Source: an uncultured Flavobacteriaceae bacterium
Lineage (GTDB): Bacteria > Bacteroidota > Bacteroidia > Flavobacteriales > Flavobacteriaceae
Length of the DNA: 64,000 nt
Reading direction: 5' to 3'
Assembly: GCA_937944485.1 (NCBI GenBank)
Contig: CALDYU010000012.1
Location: forward strand, 124,001 to 188,000
The notes under the pieces were generated by a model. That model was not told where the DNA came from. It made no database searches and was given only the letters and a program-made list of their open reading frames with translations. A program made the translations under genes and the position numbers. How positions within the stretch are numbered: position 1 is the first letter of the stretch; each line of letters opens with the position of its first letter. Positions 45,117 through 53,998 of this stretch are shown here, piece by piece.

Positions 45117-45407
45117 TTACAGTATTTCTAAATAAATTGCTGACACAGGAATGTTTACGAGTATTAGAAAAAGTGCCTTAAAGTGTTCTGAATAATCTTT
45201 TGCTCTGCGTATAGTATTAATCACTAAAGGAAGTAGCAGAACACTATTGACAATGCCAATACAGATATTGAGGAAATAGCCGATACCAACTAGGCCGGTA
45301 TTACTATTATTCTTAAATGCTAGCAGACAAAGAGCACCTATTATGATGCTAGGTAAGGCTATTTGTACTGCGATATAGTTAATAGAATGTTTGAATTTAC
45401 TTTTCAT
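45117..45407 (-). CDS. 96-aa membrane protein, paralogue of the gene at 43283-43579
   Basis: Three hydrophobic segments; begins MKSKFKHSINYIAVQIALPS. It shares its N-terminal FKH-x3-IAV-x-IA pattern and C-terminal ILVN-x-P-x-x-A-x-Y motif with the downstream 98-aa protein, pointing to a duplication inside the operon. It lies 11 bp after the Coq4-like gene. Function unknown. Confidence 0.7.
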   Translation of the reverse strand: MKSKFKHSINYIAVQIALPSIIIGALCLLAFKNNSNTGLVGIGYFLNICIGIVNSVLLLPLVINTIRRAKDYSEHFKALFLILVNIPVSAIYLEIL

Positions 45408-45418
45408 TTTTGTACGTA

Positions 45419-45871
45419 TTATTGAATTAAAAAAGTCGCTTTAAGTCGCGCAAGGGGTTGGTCCAATAGTTTCTTAAAATCTAATTGATGAAAGGGCAAA
45501 GAAGCTTTCCCTATACGGTATTTTGACACAAACATTTTCAGATAATCAGGAAAGAGTAGGCCTCCTAAAAAGATAACTGTGAGTAGGTATATGCTTCGTT
45601 TTCCATTTCCGAGCAAGTAGAATTGCATGCTAATTTCTTCAGGTACTGAAGTGCCTGTTCCTGTAAGAACATGAAAGACATCATGGCTCTCGAGTTTTTC
45701 TTGTAGGTCAAAGTTATTATTGAGTAAAAAGCGACCCATTTCATAGCCCAGGGTATTTTTAGAATATTGAAGTAAGTCTTCAATACCCATATCCCAAGCT
45801 TGATTTTTTTTGAAGGACTGATATGGAATCAAACTCCACTCGTATAGTTTTTCTAAGATTATCGCTCTCAT
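45419..45871 (-). CDS. Coq4-family protein
   Basis: 150 aa with the Coq4 signature H63-D-V-F-H67, eleven residues, E79, which binds metal. In ubiquinone-making organisms Coq4 acts in quinone ring processing and scaffolds the synthesis complex. Flavobacteria use menaquinone, so the substrate here must differ or the family has another role. It heads an operon of small membrane proteins and has a perfect palindrome 18 bp upstream of its start. No signal or membrane helix. Family call is firm by motif; function open. Confidence 0.82.
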   Translation of the reverse strand: MRAIILEKLYEWSLIPYQSFKKNQAWDMGIEDLLQYSKNTLGYEMGRFLLNNNFDLQEKLESHDVFHVLTGTGTSVPEEISMQFYLLGNGKRSIYLLTVIFLGGLLFPDYLKMFVSKYRIGKASLPFHQLDFKKLLDQPLARLKATFLIQ

Positions 45872-45888
45872 TTTTAAATTTATAAAGT

Positions 45889-45905
45889 ACTTTGAATTTC
45901 AAAGT
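45889..45905. promoter_or_regulatory. palindromic operator candidate upstream of Coq4 operon
   Basis: ACTTTGAATTTCAAAGT: perfect 8-nt arms around one base, 18 bp from the Coq4-like start. Nearly the same sequence precedes the 210-aa membrane gene at 46981, and the winged-helix regulator gene lies between them. Confidence 0.6.
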
Positions 45906-45928
45906 AAAATAATAAAAAAATATATTGT

Positions 45929-46219
45929 TTACTTTCCGATTAACTTTTCAAGGGCATCAATATGCCTTTTGAACTGTAATTTTCCCAATTTGGTTACCGA
46001 ATACCGCGTATTTGGTTTTCTTCCAATAAATTGCTTTTCTACCAAAATATATTCCTCTTTTTCTAATGCCTTTGTATGACTCGCTAAATTTCCGTCCGTG
46101 GCACCCAACAGCTCTTTTAACATTTTAAAATCTGCATAGTCGTTCACCATAAGAACGGACATGATGCCCAACCGAATACGGTGGTCGAATGCTTTATTGA
46201 TGTTGTTAATAATGCTCAT
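45929..46219 (-). CDS. winged-helix transcriptional regulator (HTH_34-type)
   Basis: 96 aa. INKAFDHRIRLGIMSVLMVN, then the DNA-reading segment DGNLASHTKALEKEEYI and the wing FIGRKPNTRYSVTKLGK, are typical of small MarR/ArsR-like regulators common in Bacteroidota. No ligand domain. It is placed between a membrane gene and the Coq4 operon, both with the ACTTTGAA palindrome, so it is the obvious candidate to bind those sites. Such proteins are usually repressors; this is inference. Confidence 0.85.
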   Translation of the reverse strand: MSIINNINKAFDHRIRLGIMSVLMVNDYADFKMLKELLGATDGNLASHTKALEKEEYILVEKQFIGRKPNTRYSVTKLGKLQFKRHIDALEKLIGK

Positions 46220-46294
46220 TTGTTTTCAAGTGTCTAGTAATTGGTAATAAGTACTTAGTAAATAGTACTTTTTATATACTGGAAAAACTAATTT

Positions 46295-46350
46295 CTTTAC
46301 TCTTTACTCTTTACTCTTTACTCTTTACTCTTTACTCTTTACTCTTTACT
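46295..46350 (+). repeat. eight exact 7-bp tandem repeats (CTTTACT)
   Basis: 56 bp of perfect heptamers in the gap between the regulator and the 210-aa membrane gene, running 12 bp into the 3' end of that gene (stop at 46339). Perfect copies imply recent slippage. On the coding strand the repeat supplies the last codons (…KSKE-stop). Confidence 0.95.
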
Positions 46351-46971
46351 CTTTTTCCAATCATATTTAAAATGCATCAGAGCTCCGTATACAATATGGC
46401 ATACACCGAAACCAAGGGCCCAAAAATATAATCCATAACCCGTAAAATAGGCCGAAATTAGCCCTAAAGTAATAACGGTAATACCCAAGTAACGAACATC
46501 TCTAACAGTATATTTACTTGCATTCAAACATGCCATTCCGTAAAAAATGAGGGTGGACGGTGCTATGTATTCAAATACCCCGTTATTCAACATTGCAAAA
46601 CAAAAAATGCCCCCCGTTAATAATGGAATTAAAAAATTAGTAAGCAGCCTTTTCGCGGAGACATCCCAGAGTTTATCTCCATTTTTTTTAGATTTATAGT
46701 AGGTTAAAACGATTCCGGTAATTACCGCTGAAGTAATTACAATTAGAGCAATAAGCATTAACTTTTCTACGGAATTAAGAGCTGTTAAAAATCGTTTTAC
46801 GCCAAATTGATTTTCTATGTTTTGAATAATACCATGAGCCAAATAAGCTCCAATTAGGGCATAGGTACCAGCAAGAATTCCTGATAGTCCACTTAAAGAG
46901 ATAAACCGTGACGAGCGGCTCATCATATTTTTGATTTCGGAGATGTCGTCTAAGTATTTATTTGAATCCAT
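46339..46971 (-). CDS. 210-aa polytopic membrane protein preceding the regulator
   Basis: N-terminal soluble helix (MDSNKYLDDISEIKNMMSRS) followed by five to six hydrophobic segments. Not recognised beyond being a Bacteroidota membrane protein often met next to small winged-helix regulators. Its last residues KKSKE are encoded within the CTTTACT repeat, so repeat-length change could alter its C-terminus. An ACTTTGAA palindrome lies 9 bp upstream of its start. Confidence 0.65.
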   Translation of the reverse strand: MDSNKYLDDISEIKNMMSRSSRFISLSGLSGILAGTYALIGAYLAHGIIQNIENQFGVKRFLTALNSVEKLMLIALIVITSAVITGIVLTYYKSKKNGDKLWDVSAKRLLTNFLIPLLTGGIFCFAMLNNGVFEYIAPSTLIFYGMACLNASKYTVRDVRYLGITVITLGLISAYFTGYGLYFWALGFGVCHIVYGALMHFKYDWKKSKE

Positions 46972-46980
46972 ATTAAAAGT

Positions 46981-46997
46981 ACTTTGAAATACAAAGT
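46981..46997. promoter_or_regulatory. second ACTTTGAA palindrome, operator candidate
   Basis: ACTTTGAAATACAAAGT, seven of eight arm positions paired, just upstream of the 210-aa gene. It shares 15 of 17 bases with the site at 45889-45905. Confidence 0.55.
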
Positions 46998-47048
46998 TAA
47001 AATAAATTATTTAAAGAATAACAATAAAGTTTCAAAAAAGTAGTGATT

Positions 47049-48164
47049 TTACTTTTCAACGGAAATATTCCACGAAACAACGGGTGATTCTTTCGGTGCC
47101 GTAAAAGTACCAATAGCTTGTAGCTTCAAATCGACATTCTCTTTTTCTTCCAAAGTTTTGATGCGCAATGTATAGGTGCCTAAAGCTGGAATTTCAAAAA
47201 CAGGCGAACTGCTATATAGCCCATAATCCATGGCATTTTTAAACAATAATGGACTACTAGAAACATTCTTTAATTGTACTTCTAGTACTTCGGTTTTAGG
47301 AATGTATTTTGCGGAAGTCACTTCAATGCTAGACTGAATAAGCGGGATAAGAAACTCAGGTTTTCCTACCAAGAGCGAATTGTAAACTGCAACTGTTTTA
47401 CCTGCAAATAGAGCCTCTCGCATGCTTTCCAAACTCTTTTCTTTTGCAAAAACCAATGTGATAGGGCGATCGCTTCCTTTTTCGGTATAATCCCAATCAA
47501 TGAGTCCGTGAATATCACTTGTACCTAAAATCGTCAAATTCTGCTCTAAAGCTAATGCCAACGAAGCTTCATTGTAATCAATTGTATTGATTACCTCAAT
47601 ACCGTGCAATTCTCCTTTTTTAATACGGTCTTTTTGAAAATCACTTAAGACGGGATTTCCATCTGAATTTTGCGCATACCAAGCGGGGTGATTCCAGAAT
47701 ACAAAAGCATTTTGCTTTTTAGCTTCTGAGAAAGCATTTTCAGCTTTATCAGTCAGTAAGGGATTGGCATCTTTTATAAAAACGGCATTACTATGTCCAA
47801 CGGGGGCAGCACGGGTAATTTCCGAACCGTGAATAATGAGAAGATCATGTTCTTTGGCTTCTGCTAAGGCCAGATCATAAGATCGGTTTCTATCTGGGTG
47901 AGGTATATCGGCTGCATGTGGTTGGTATTCTAAATGTTCGGTCAGCGATATGGCATCTAAATTCTCACGAAGTGCTTCTTGAACACGTATGGTTGGCCAT
48001 ACATTGCCATCTGAAAATACGGTATGAATGTGTAAATCTGTTTTTAAAGTAACATATCCTTCAATGTTTGGATAGGTGAGGGCGTGGTCACTGTTATGCG
48101 AATGTTGCGCGTTTCCATATTGAAAAACGGAAAGGACAAATAGTAGAAAAGTAGTTTTTTTCAT
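47049..48164 (-). CDS. exported PHP-domain phosphoesterase-like protein
   Basis: 371 aa. Signal peptide MKKTTFLLFVLSVFQYGNAQ, then a PHP domain with H45-I-H47, E76-H77 (SLTEHLEY) and later HGSE and TSDIHG, the four-motif metal site of the family. The C-terminal ~100 residues form a beta-rich extra domain. Being exported, it is not a polymerase- or histidinol-type PHP enzyme and more likely hydrolyses a periplasmic phosphoester. Substrate unknown. Confidence 0.85.
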   Translation of the reverse strand: MKKTTFLLFVLSVFQYGNAQHSHNSDHALTYPNIEGYVTLKTDLHIHTVFSDGNVWPTIRVQEALRENLDAISLTEHLEYQPHAADIPHPDRNRSYDLALAEAKEHDLLIIHGSEITRAAPVGHSNAVFIKDANPLLTDKAENAFSEAKKQNAFVFWNHPAWYAQNSDGNPVLSDFQKDRIKKGELHGIEVINTIDYNEASLALALEQNLTILGTSDIHGLIDWDYTEKGSDRPITLVFAKEKSLESMREALFAGKTVAVYNSLLVGKPEFLIPLIQSSIEVTSAKYIPKTEVLEVQLKNVSSSPLLFKNAMDYGLYSSSPVFEIPALGTYTLRIKTLEEKENVDLKLQAIGTFTAPKESPVVSWNISVEK

Positions 48165-48350
48165 TTTTAAGTTTTTATTTACTTAAAAATAAGGAATTAT
48201 GGCATCGAGTGATTGGAAAAATTGGGACTTATAATTTAAATAGGACAAGTAATGCAGTTTGACGCTTTTTATCTAAAATTTGAAAGAAAAGTTATATGAA
48301 ATTTGTTTTGATTTCGTTAATTGCATATTGTCAACCTAACCGAGTTTATA

Positions 48351-50357
48351 ATGAACACCAGAAAATTTTACTTTTTTAGTTTTCTAGTCTTATTACTTCT
48401 TCCTCTTAAAATTTTTGGCCAAGAAGTAACGAAAACAGATTCCGTATTACCCAAATTACCTGCAGAATTACTATTTGCTAAATCACTTCAAAGTAATTAT
48501 CGCATATCGCCCAATGGTAAATTTTTCTTAGAAATTCTTAAAAATAGTTTTGAATATGAAATCGTTGTTATTGATATAGATGGATATAAGTTAAAGCATA
48601 AGTTTAAAGTAGGTTCTGGAGAGATAGATGAGGTTCATTGGTTATCGAATAAAAGACTCATTTATGAGAAAAGGGGTAGAATATATGGCATTGATATCGA
48701 TGGAGAAAATAGTTCAAAATTAGTAGAAAACATTGTCGGGAAACCTACTAAAGATATATATAGGCAATATAGAAATTATCGGTATAATTCGGTTTTATCA
48801 CTTTATAAAGAAGTTGAAGATGAGATTTTGATTCAATCTTTCGACTCGAAAGGTTATGCCTATGTGCACAGTGTAAATGTATTTACTGGTGAACGGGAAC
48901 TGATTCAAGACGGTAAAAAAGCTAAAATGAATATGTGGATTCTTGATAAAAATAGTAACATACTCTTGGGTGCAAGAGTTAAAAATCAAGTCCTACAGTT
49001 TTATGAGAAAGCTTCTAGTGAAGAATGGGTGCCATTAGAAGTAGTAATTAATGAAAATTTGTATCCTTTAAAAGTTGAAGGCTCTTCGTTTTTGGATCAA
49101 AATTTAGTTTTGGTTGAGACAGATTATGATCCTGACGTAATTTATTTGGCTGAAAATATCACGGTAGATAAGAGAAGATTAATCAAGTATGATTTAAAGC
49201 AAAAAAAAATAATTGAAGAAGTATTATCTGATATTAATTGTGATATATCGACACCTGAAGCAGATAATTTAACCTTACTTTTTGATGAAACTACAAACAC
49301 TTTAGGGGGAATTCGATATGAGGGCATTTTGCCAGAGTTTAGGCCATTAAATGCTAATTATGTCAAAATACACGAATCGTTAAGAGCTAAATTTGGTAAT
49401 TACGTGAATGATATACTTGATGTAGATGAAACTGGTAATAGATTTGTGATTTACCAATGGAATGATACCTATTCGGGAAACATAGGAATTTATGAATTAT
49501 CGACCGATAGTTACTCTATAATGTTTTCTTTTAATGATGAGCTGGATAAGTATAAGCTCTCGAAAACACGTGTTATAACTTTTAAGAGTCGCGATGGTCA
49601 CCCATTATCTGGTTATCTTAATTTGCCTGATAACTATCAAAAAAATGAAAAGACCCCAATTGTTGTTATACCACACGGAGGTCCTTGGGCTAGAGATTAT
49701 TGGGAGCTTGATGGATTTTCTCAGTATTTTGCAACTTATGGTTATGCCGTGTTGCGGGTGAATTATAGAGGTTCTGACGGATTCGGTAAAAATCACATTC
49801 TAGCTGGAGTTCAAGCACTGAACACAACTATGATTGATGATATTGTCGATGCTACTAGGTATACCACGAAAACCTATAAATTAGATAAAAGCATGATATT
49901 TATATTTGGACATAGTTATGGAGGCTATGCCACATACTTATCACTTGCTAGATATTCGGCACTTTTTAAAGCTGGTGTTGCACTTGCTGCACCAACAAAT
50001 ATTAAAAAATGGATGAAAGGTCAAAAAGAACAGGGGAGAAAATTCTCATATGATTATTGGCAAACAGCTTTAGGTAATCGTAAATCCAGTTACTACGAAG
50101 AAATTTCTCCTATAAAATACGCGAGTCTAATTAATTCTCCGCTACTAGTATTCCACGGGAATTATGATAAAATTGTGCCAGCTGAACAAGCTGAAGATAT
50201 GAAAAACGAGTTTATGAAATTGAAAAAAGGGAATGCTAAATTTCGTTTTCTTAAATTTCAAGGCCATAGTTTTCGAAATAGCAATAGTATTGGATATGTA
50301 CTAGAACAAGCGTTGAAATTTTTTAATAAAAATAAGTCTCAAAACGAGAAACATTGA
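48351..50357 (+). CDS. S9 prolyl oligopeptidase-family peptidase, exported
   Basis: 668 aa from MNTRKFYFFSFLVLLLLP, which gives a proper signal peptide; the upstream ATG at 48321 would not. N-terminal beta-propeller region, then an alpha/beta-hydrolase domain with serine in GHSYGGY (~residue 521), aspartate in HGNYDK (~605) and histidine in QGHSF (~639). It should cleave oligopeptides in the periplasm, like DPP/AAP-type enzymes. It overlaps the next gene by 4 bp. Confidence 0.9.
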   Translation: MNTRKFYFFSFLVLLLLPLKIFGQEVTKTDSVLPKLPAELLFAKSLQSNYRISPNGKFFLEILKNSFEYEIVVIDIDGYKLKHKFKVGSGEIDEVHWLSNKRLIYEKRGRIYGIDIDGENSSKLVENIVGKPTKDIYRQYRNYRYNSVLSLYKEVEDEILIQSFDSKGYAYVHSVNVFTGERELIQDGKKAKMNMWILDKNSNILLGARVKNQVLQFYEKASSEEWVPLEVVINENLYPLKVEGSSFLDQNLVLVETDYDPDVIYLAENITVDKRRLIKYDLKQKKIIEEVLSDINCDISTPEADNLTLLFDETTNTLGGIRYEGILPEFRPLNANYVKIHESLRAKFGNYVNDILDVDETGNRFVIYQWNDTYSGNIGIYELSTDSYSIMFSFNDELDKYKLSKTRVITFKSRDGHPLSGYLNLPDNYQKNEKTPIVVIPHGGPWARDYWELDGFSQYFATYGYAVLRVNYRGSDGFGKNHILAGVQALNTTMIDDIVDATRYTTKTYKLDKSMIFIFGHSYGGYATYLSLARYSALFKAGVALAAPTNIKKWMKGQKEQGRKFSYDYWQTALGNRKSSYYEEISPIKYASLINSPLLVFHGNYDKIVPAEQAEDMKNEFMKLKKGNAKFRFLKFQGHSFRNSNSIGYVLEQALKFFNKNKSQNEKH

Positions 50358-50713
50358 ATCCTGCAGAAAACTACATTCTAAAGCAATCTGAACCTTTCAG
50401 AAGTGTTTTATTGCACTTGCAGTCTGTTATTGAGCATACAATTAGCAATGTTGATTTAAAATACAAGTACCGAATTCCGTTTTATTACATCAATGGAAAA
50501 CCCTTCTGTTATTTGAATCAAAGTAAAGATTACGTGGATTTAGGATTTTGGAACGCTTCATCTTTGACCAAACATGTAGAACTTATGGTTACGGAAAAAC
50601 GGAAGATCATGAAATCACTTCGCTACAAATCTCTGGAAGAAATCAATAATACTATTTTGATTGAAGTGCTTCAAGACGCCTACTCGGTAAGAAATGAGAA
50701 GTTCTATAAATAA
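50354..50713 (+). CDS. DUF1801-family protein
   Basis: 119 aa starting with TTG that overlaps the upstream TGA by 4 bp. The YRIPFYYINGKPFCYLN segment and GFWNAS are typical of DUF1801 (YdhG-like) proteins, small soluble proteins of unknown function. Coupled to the peptidase gene by overlap, although no functional link is known. Confidence 0.8.
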   Translation: MNPAENYILKQSEPFRSVLLHLQSVIEHTISNVDLKYKYRIPFYYINGKPFCYLNQSKDYVDLGFWNASSLTKHVELMVTEKRKIMKSLRYKSLEEINNTILIEVLQDAYSVRNEKFYK

Positions 50714-52318
50714 CTACTCGATCCATCCATTATCTTTATAAATTTGGATATAGTTATTCGTTAGTGAATCAGTATCCTTGTATTTTAGTCGTAGCCCTTC
50801 TAATTTTTGCTTTAGCTCTTTCACGACATTAATATAATCTGGATTTTCGTAGATATTATTGATTTCGTTCGGATCTTTCATACGATCATATAGTTCCCAT
50901 TCATCTACGTCATAATAAAAATGCATTAATTTATATTCCTCCGTCGCAATACCATAATGCCTTTTAACAGCATGTACTCCAGGGTATTCGTAATAATGAT
51001 AATATATCGCATCGCGATTCCATTTTTCACCTTCTTGAGTTAATAAGGGCACTATACTTTCACCCTGCATATCTTCAGGAGGCACGAGGCCTGCCAGTTC
51101 TAAAAAAGTCTGCGCGAAATCAAGATTTTGAACCATTTCCGTTTCGGTGGTTTCTGGGGTAATAACATTTGGCCATCGAATTAGCAAGGGCGTTTTAAAA
51201 GATTCATTGTACATAAATCGTTTGTCGAACCAACCGTGCTCACCTAGATAAAATCCTTGATCAGAGGTGTAGACTACCACCGTATTTTCGGTCAGTCCGG
51301 TTTCATCCAAATAATCTAATACTCGCCCCACATTTTCGTCAACGGCTGCAATACTGGCGAGATAGTCTTGCATATAGCGCTGATACTTCCAGATGGTTAA
51401 AGTAGAATCGTTCATGTTGGGGTAAGTCTTCTTAAAACTTTCACTTATGGGGTTGTAAACGGCATCCCACGCTGCTTTTTGTTCTTCGGTCATGCGATCA
51501 TAGGCACCGCGCTTATATCGTTCTTCTAAACGAAGCTCATTGACCACTTTTTGTGACAGTTTATTATCGTAACCTAATTGCATTTCCTTAAGTAGTGTCA
51601 TTTCTGCGGTGTGCGCCGCGGTTCCTCTAGTTTCATAGTTGTCAAAAAGAGTTTCGGGTAAGGGAAAGGTCTTTTTGGTATATTCTTTATAATGCCTTTC
51701 AGCGGGCATCCAAGTACGGTGCGATGCCTTATGTAAATACATCAAAAGAAATGGTTTTGCAGTATCTCTTCGTTTTTCAAGCCAATCCATAGTAAAGTCT
51801 GTAATAATATCGGTTACATAACCCGTTACAGTAGTATCGCCTTCAGAGGTAATGAATTTAGGATTGTAATAATCTCCTTGTCCTGGTAAAATTTTGAATT
51901 CATCAAAACCCTTAGGATTGTTACCAAAATGTAGTTTGCCAAACATGGCCGTTTGATAACCTGATTTTTGAAGTAACTGCGGAAAAGTAACATTCGTTGT
52001 ATCAAAGGGCATATGATTATCGATTTTGCCGTTGAGGTGTGAATGTTTACCTGTAAGGATGACTGCTCGTGATGGGGCACAAATTGAATTGGTTACAGAT
52101 GCATTAGTGAATAGCATTCCCTCTGCAGCGATTCTATCAATATTAGGAGTCTGAATGAGTTTGTCACTATAAGCACTTATTGCCTGATAAGCGTGATCAT
52201 CAGACATGATAAAGACGATGTTCGGGCGAAGCGGTAGCGCTTTAGGAGTTTTTTTCTTATGGCAAGAAAATAAAAAAAAAGCAATAGCAAACGGAATAAA
52301 TAGTCTTTTGAATTTCAT
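50714..52318 (-). CDS. lipoprotein sulfatase (arylsulfatase A-like)
   Basis: 534 aa. Lipoprotein signal with C19 (FFLFSC), metal site FIMSDDHAYQ, and C80-A-P-S-R84 as the formylglycine motif. Later YTSDQGFYLGEHGW is the second active-site region. It converges tail to tail with the DUF1801 gene, with no gap. Related to but clearly different from the sulfatase at 6618 (CAPSR versus CSPTR, longer loops), so the two probably act on different sulfate esters. No sulfatase-maturing enzyme is in the window. Confidence 0.92.
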   Translation of the reverse strand: MKFKRLFIPFAIAFFLFSCHKKKTPKALPLRPNIVFIMSDDHAYQAISAYSDKLIQTPNIDRIAAEGMLFTNASVTNSICAPSRAVILTGKHSHLNGKIDNHMPFDTTNVTFPQLLQKSGYQTAMFGKLHFGNNPKGFDEFKILPGQGDYYNPKFITSEGDTTVTGYVTDIITDFTMDWLEKRRDTAKPFLLMYLHKASHRTWMPAERHYKEYTKKTFPLPETLFDNYETRGTAAHTAEMTLLKEMQLGYDNKLSQKVVNELRLEERYKRGAYDRMTEEQKAAWDAVYNPISESFKKTYPNMNDSTLTIWKYQRYMQDYLASIAAVDENVGRVLDYLDETGLTENTVVVYTSDQGFYLGEHGWFDKRFMYNESFKTPLLIRWPNVITPETTETEMVQNLDFAQTFLELAGLVPPEDMQGESIVPLLTQEGEKWNRDAIYYHYYEYPGVHAVKRHYGIATEEYKLMHFYYDVDEWELYDRMKDPNEINNIYENPDYINVVKELKQKLEGLRLKYKDTDSLTNNYIQIYKDNGWIE

Positions 52319-52381
52319 CTTTGAACGGAGATACTTGAAATTCTAAAGTACGAAAAAATAAGGCTTATTAAAAAGGCAATA

Positions 52382-53203
52382 CTATTGCAAATTATTCACC
52401 GTTTTCCCTAAAACTACCAAATTCGTCAACAATTTTTCTAAATGGTTCAAATGAAGCATATTAGCACCATCACTTTTGGCAATTGACGGGTCGAAATGTG
52501 TTTCCATGAAAAGCCCATCTACGCCTGTTGCAATTCCTGCTCTGGCAATCGTTTCGATCATATCGGGTCTTCCTCCCGTAACTCCTGAGCTTTGGTTAGG
52601 CTGTTGCAAGGAATGGGTAACATCAAGGACCACTGGGGCGTATGCTTTCATGGTAGGAATTCCACGAAAATCAACTACCATGTCTTGATAGCCAAACATC
52701 GTACCACGATCGGTAACCATAACTTGACTGTTATCAGAATCAGTTACTTTTTTAACCGCGTGTTGCATGCTCTCAGGACTCATAAATTGTCCTTTTTTTA
52801 AGTTGATCACCTTTCCCGTTTTTGCTGCTGCTACAACTAAATCGGTTTGTCGTACTAAAAAAGCCGGAATCTGAAGTACATCAACATATTCAGCAGCTTT
52901 AGCAGCATCAGATACTTCATGAATATCGGTTACCGTCGGCACCTTGAAAGTTTCCGAAACTTTTCTGAGAATTTTTAAGGCTTTTTCATCACCGATACCT
53001 GTAAAAGAATCGACACGACTTCGATTGGCCTTTTTAAAACTTCCTTTAAAAATATAGGGTATTTCAAGCTTATCTGTTATAGAAACAATCTTTTCTGCAA
53101 TGCGCAAAGCCATATCTTCTCCTTCAATAGCACAAGGTCCTGAGAGTAAGAAAAAGTTATCGCTAGTAGTATATTTAAGTTGAGGGATAAGATCTAACTG
53201 CAT
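52382..53203 (-). CDS. kdsA: 3-deoxy-8-phosphooctulonate synthase
   Basis: 273 aa, full length. FLLSGPCAIEGEDMALRIAE, FKGSFKKANRSR, TDIHEVSDA and GVDGLFMETHFDPSIAKSDG are classic KdsA signatures. It condenses phosphoenolpyruvate with arabinose 5-phosphate to make Kdo 8-phosphate for lipopolysaccharide, in the cytosol. Being a single gene with its own spacing, it looks monocistronic. Assignment is secure. Confidence 0.97.
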   Translation of the reverse strand: MQLDLIPQLKYTTSDNFFLLSGPCAIEGEDMALRIAEKIVSITDKLEIPYIFKGSFKKANRSRVDSFTGIGDEKALKILRKVSETFKVPTVTDIHEVSDAAKAAEYVDVLQIPAFLVRQTDLVVAAAKTGKVINLKKGQFMSPESMQHAVKKVTDSDNSQVMVTDRGTMFGYQDMVVDFRGIPTMKAYAPVVLDVTHSLQQPNQSSGVTGGRPDMIETIARAGIATGVDGLFMETHFDPSIAKSDGANMLHLNHLEKLLTNLVVLGKTVNNLQ

Positions 53204-53355
53204 TCCTATTAATTTTCTACAAAGATACTATTTTGACTTGTGCTCGGTTATATAAAGAATGGTCTTGTTATCAATGTCCTTTGTAAGGAGCTATGCACTT
53301 AAAAGACTAAGTATTGTCAAGTGAGTAAATAATATTGATCCCAAATCAATCTACT

Positions 53356-53913
53356 ATGCAAAGAATACTACTTATGATCTTGTTGCTATGTAGCACAGGT
53401 ATTGCTGCCCAATTTGGTAAAAATTGCGAATTGCGTCAGTTCAAAATTAATTTGCTGAACCCGAGTTTGGAGTATGAAATGGCCTTAGGCGTCAACACTA
53501 CTTTTGACATAAAGGTCGGTGTGCAAATTGCAATAGATCCTGCTGAGTCCGATGTTTATAATAATTTGGATTTTTTTCCGACAATAGCCGCACAATATCG
53601 TTATTACTATAATTTCGAAAAACGGCAGAAAAATAGGCGGCAGATTTACGGTAATTCTGCTAATTACGTAGCACCAGCTGTAGCAATGTTTTTTCCCGGC
53701 ACACGAACCATAGACAACCAAGTTACCAAAAACAATTTAAGCTATGCGGGTGTTGTTACAGGATTACAGCGTAGCTATGATTCAGGCATTAATTTTTCTT
53801 TTGATGCTGGGGCAGCATACTATTTAGGCACTTCAAATGATGGTATATATCCTGTTGTGAACCTGAGCATAGGGTGGATTTTTAGTGAAAAACGCTGGTG
53901 TGTAGGGCGGTAA
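53356..53913 (+). CDS. exported protein, first of three tandem paralogues
   Basis: 185 aa from MQRILLMILLLCSTGIAAQ; an in-frame TTG at 53335 is less likely. After the signal peptide come FKINLLNPSLEYEMALG, RYYYNFEKRQ and SLGW-type terminal strands. Short amphipathic beta segments and a final aromatic strand (VNLSIGWIF) suggest a small outer-membrane barrel. Shares all blocks with the next two genes. Function unknown. Confidence 0.7.
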   Translation: MQRILLMILLLCSTGIAAQFGKNCELRQFKINLLNPSLEYEMALGVNTTFDIKVGVQIAIDPAESDVYNNLDFFPTIAAQYRYYYNFEKRQKNRRQIYGNSANYVAPAVAMFFPGTRTIDNQVTKNNLSYAGVVTGLQRSYDSGINFSFDAGAAYYLGTSNDGIYPVVNLSIGWIFSEKRWCVGR

Positions 53914-53998
53914 TTCACGTCATATTTCATAAAATTTATTTAAAAAGTAGCGGTATAGTACTTAATGGTGTTAGTTTTAAAAAATCAAACAACACCGT

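Noticed and set aside
46295-46350. CRISPR array
   Set aside because: The 7-bp units are contiguous with no spacers; simple tandem repeat. No other spaced repeat array seen in the window.
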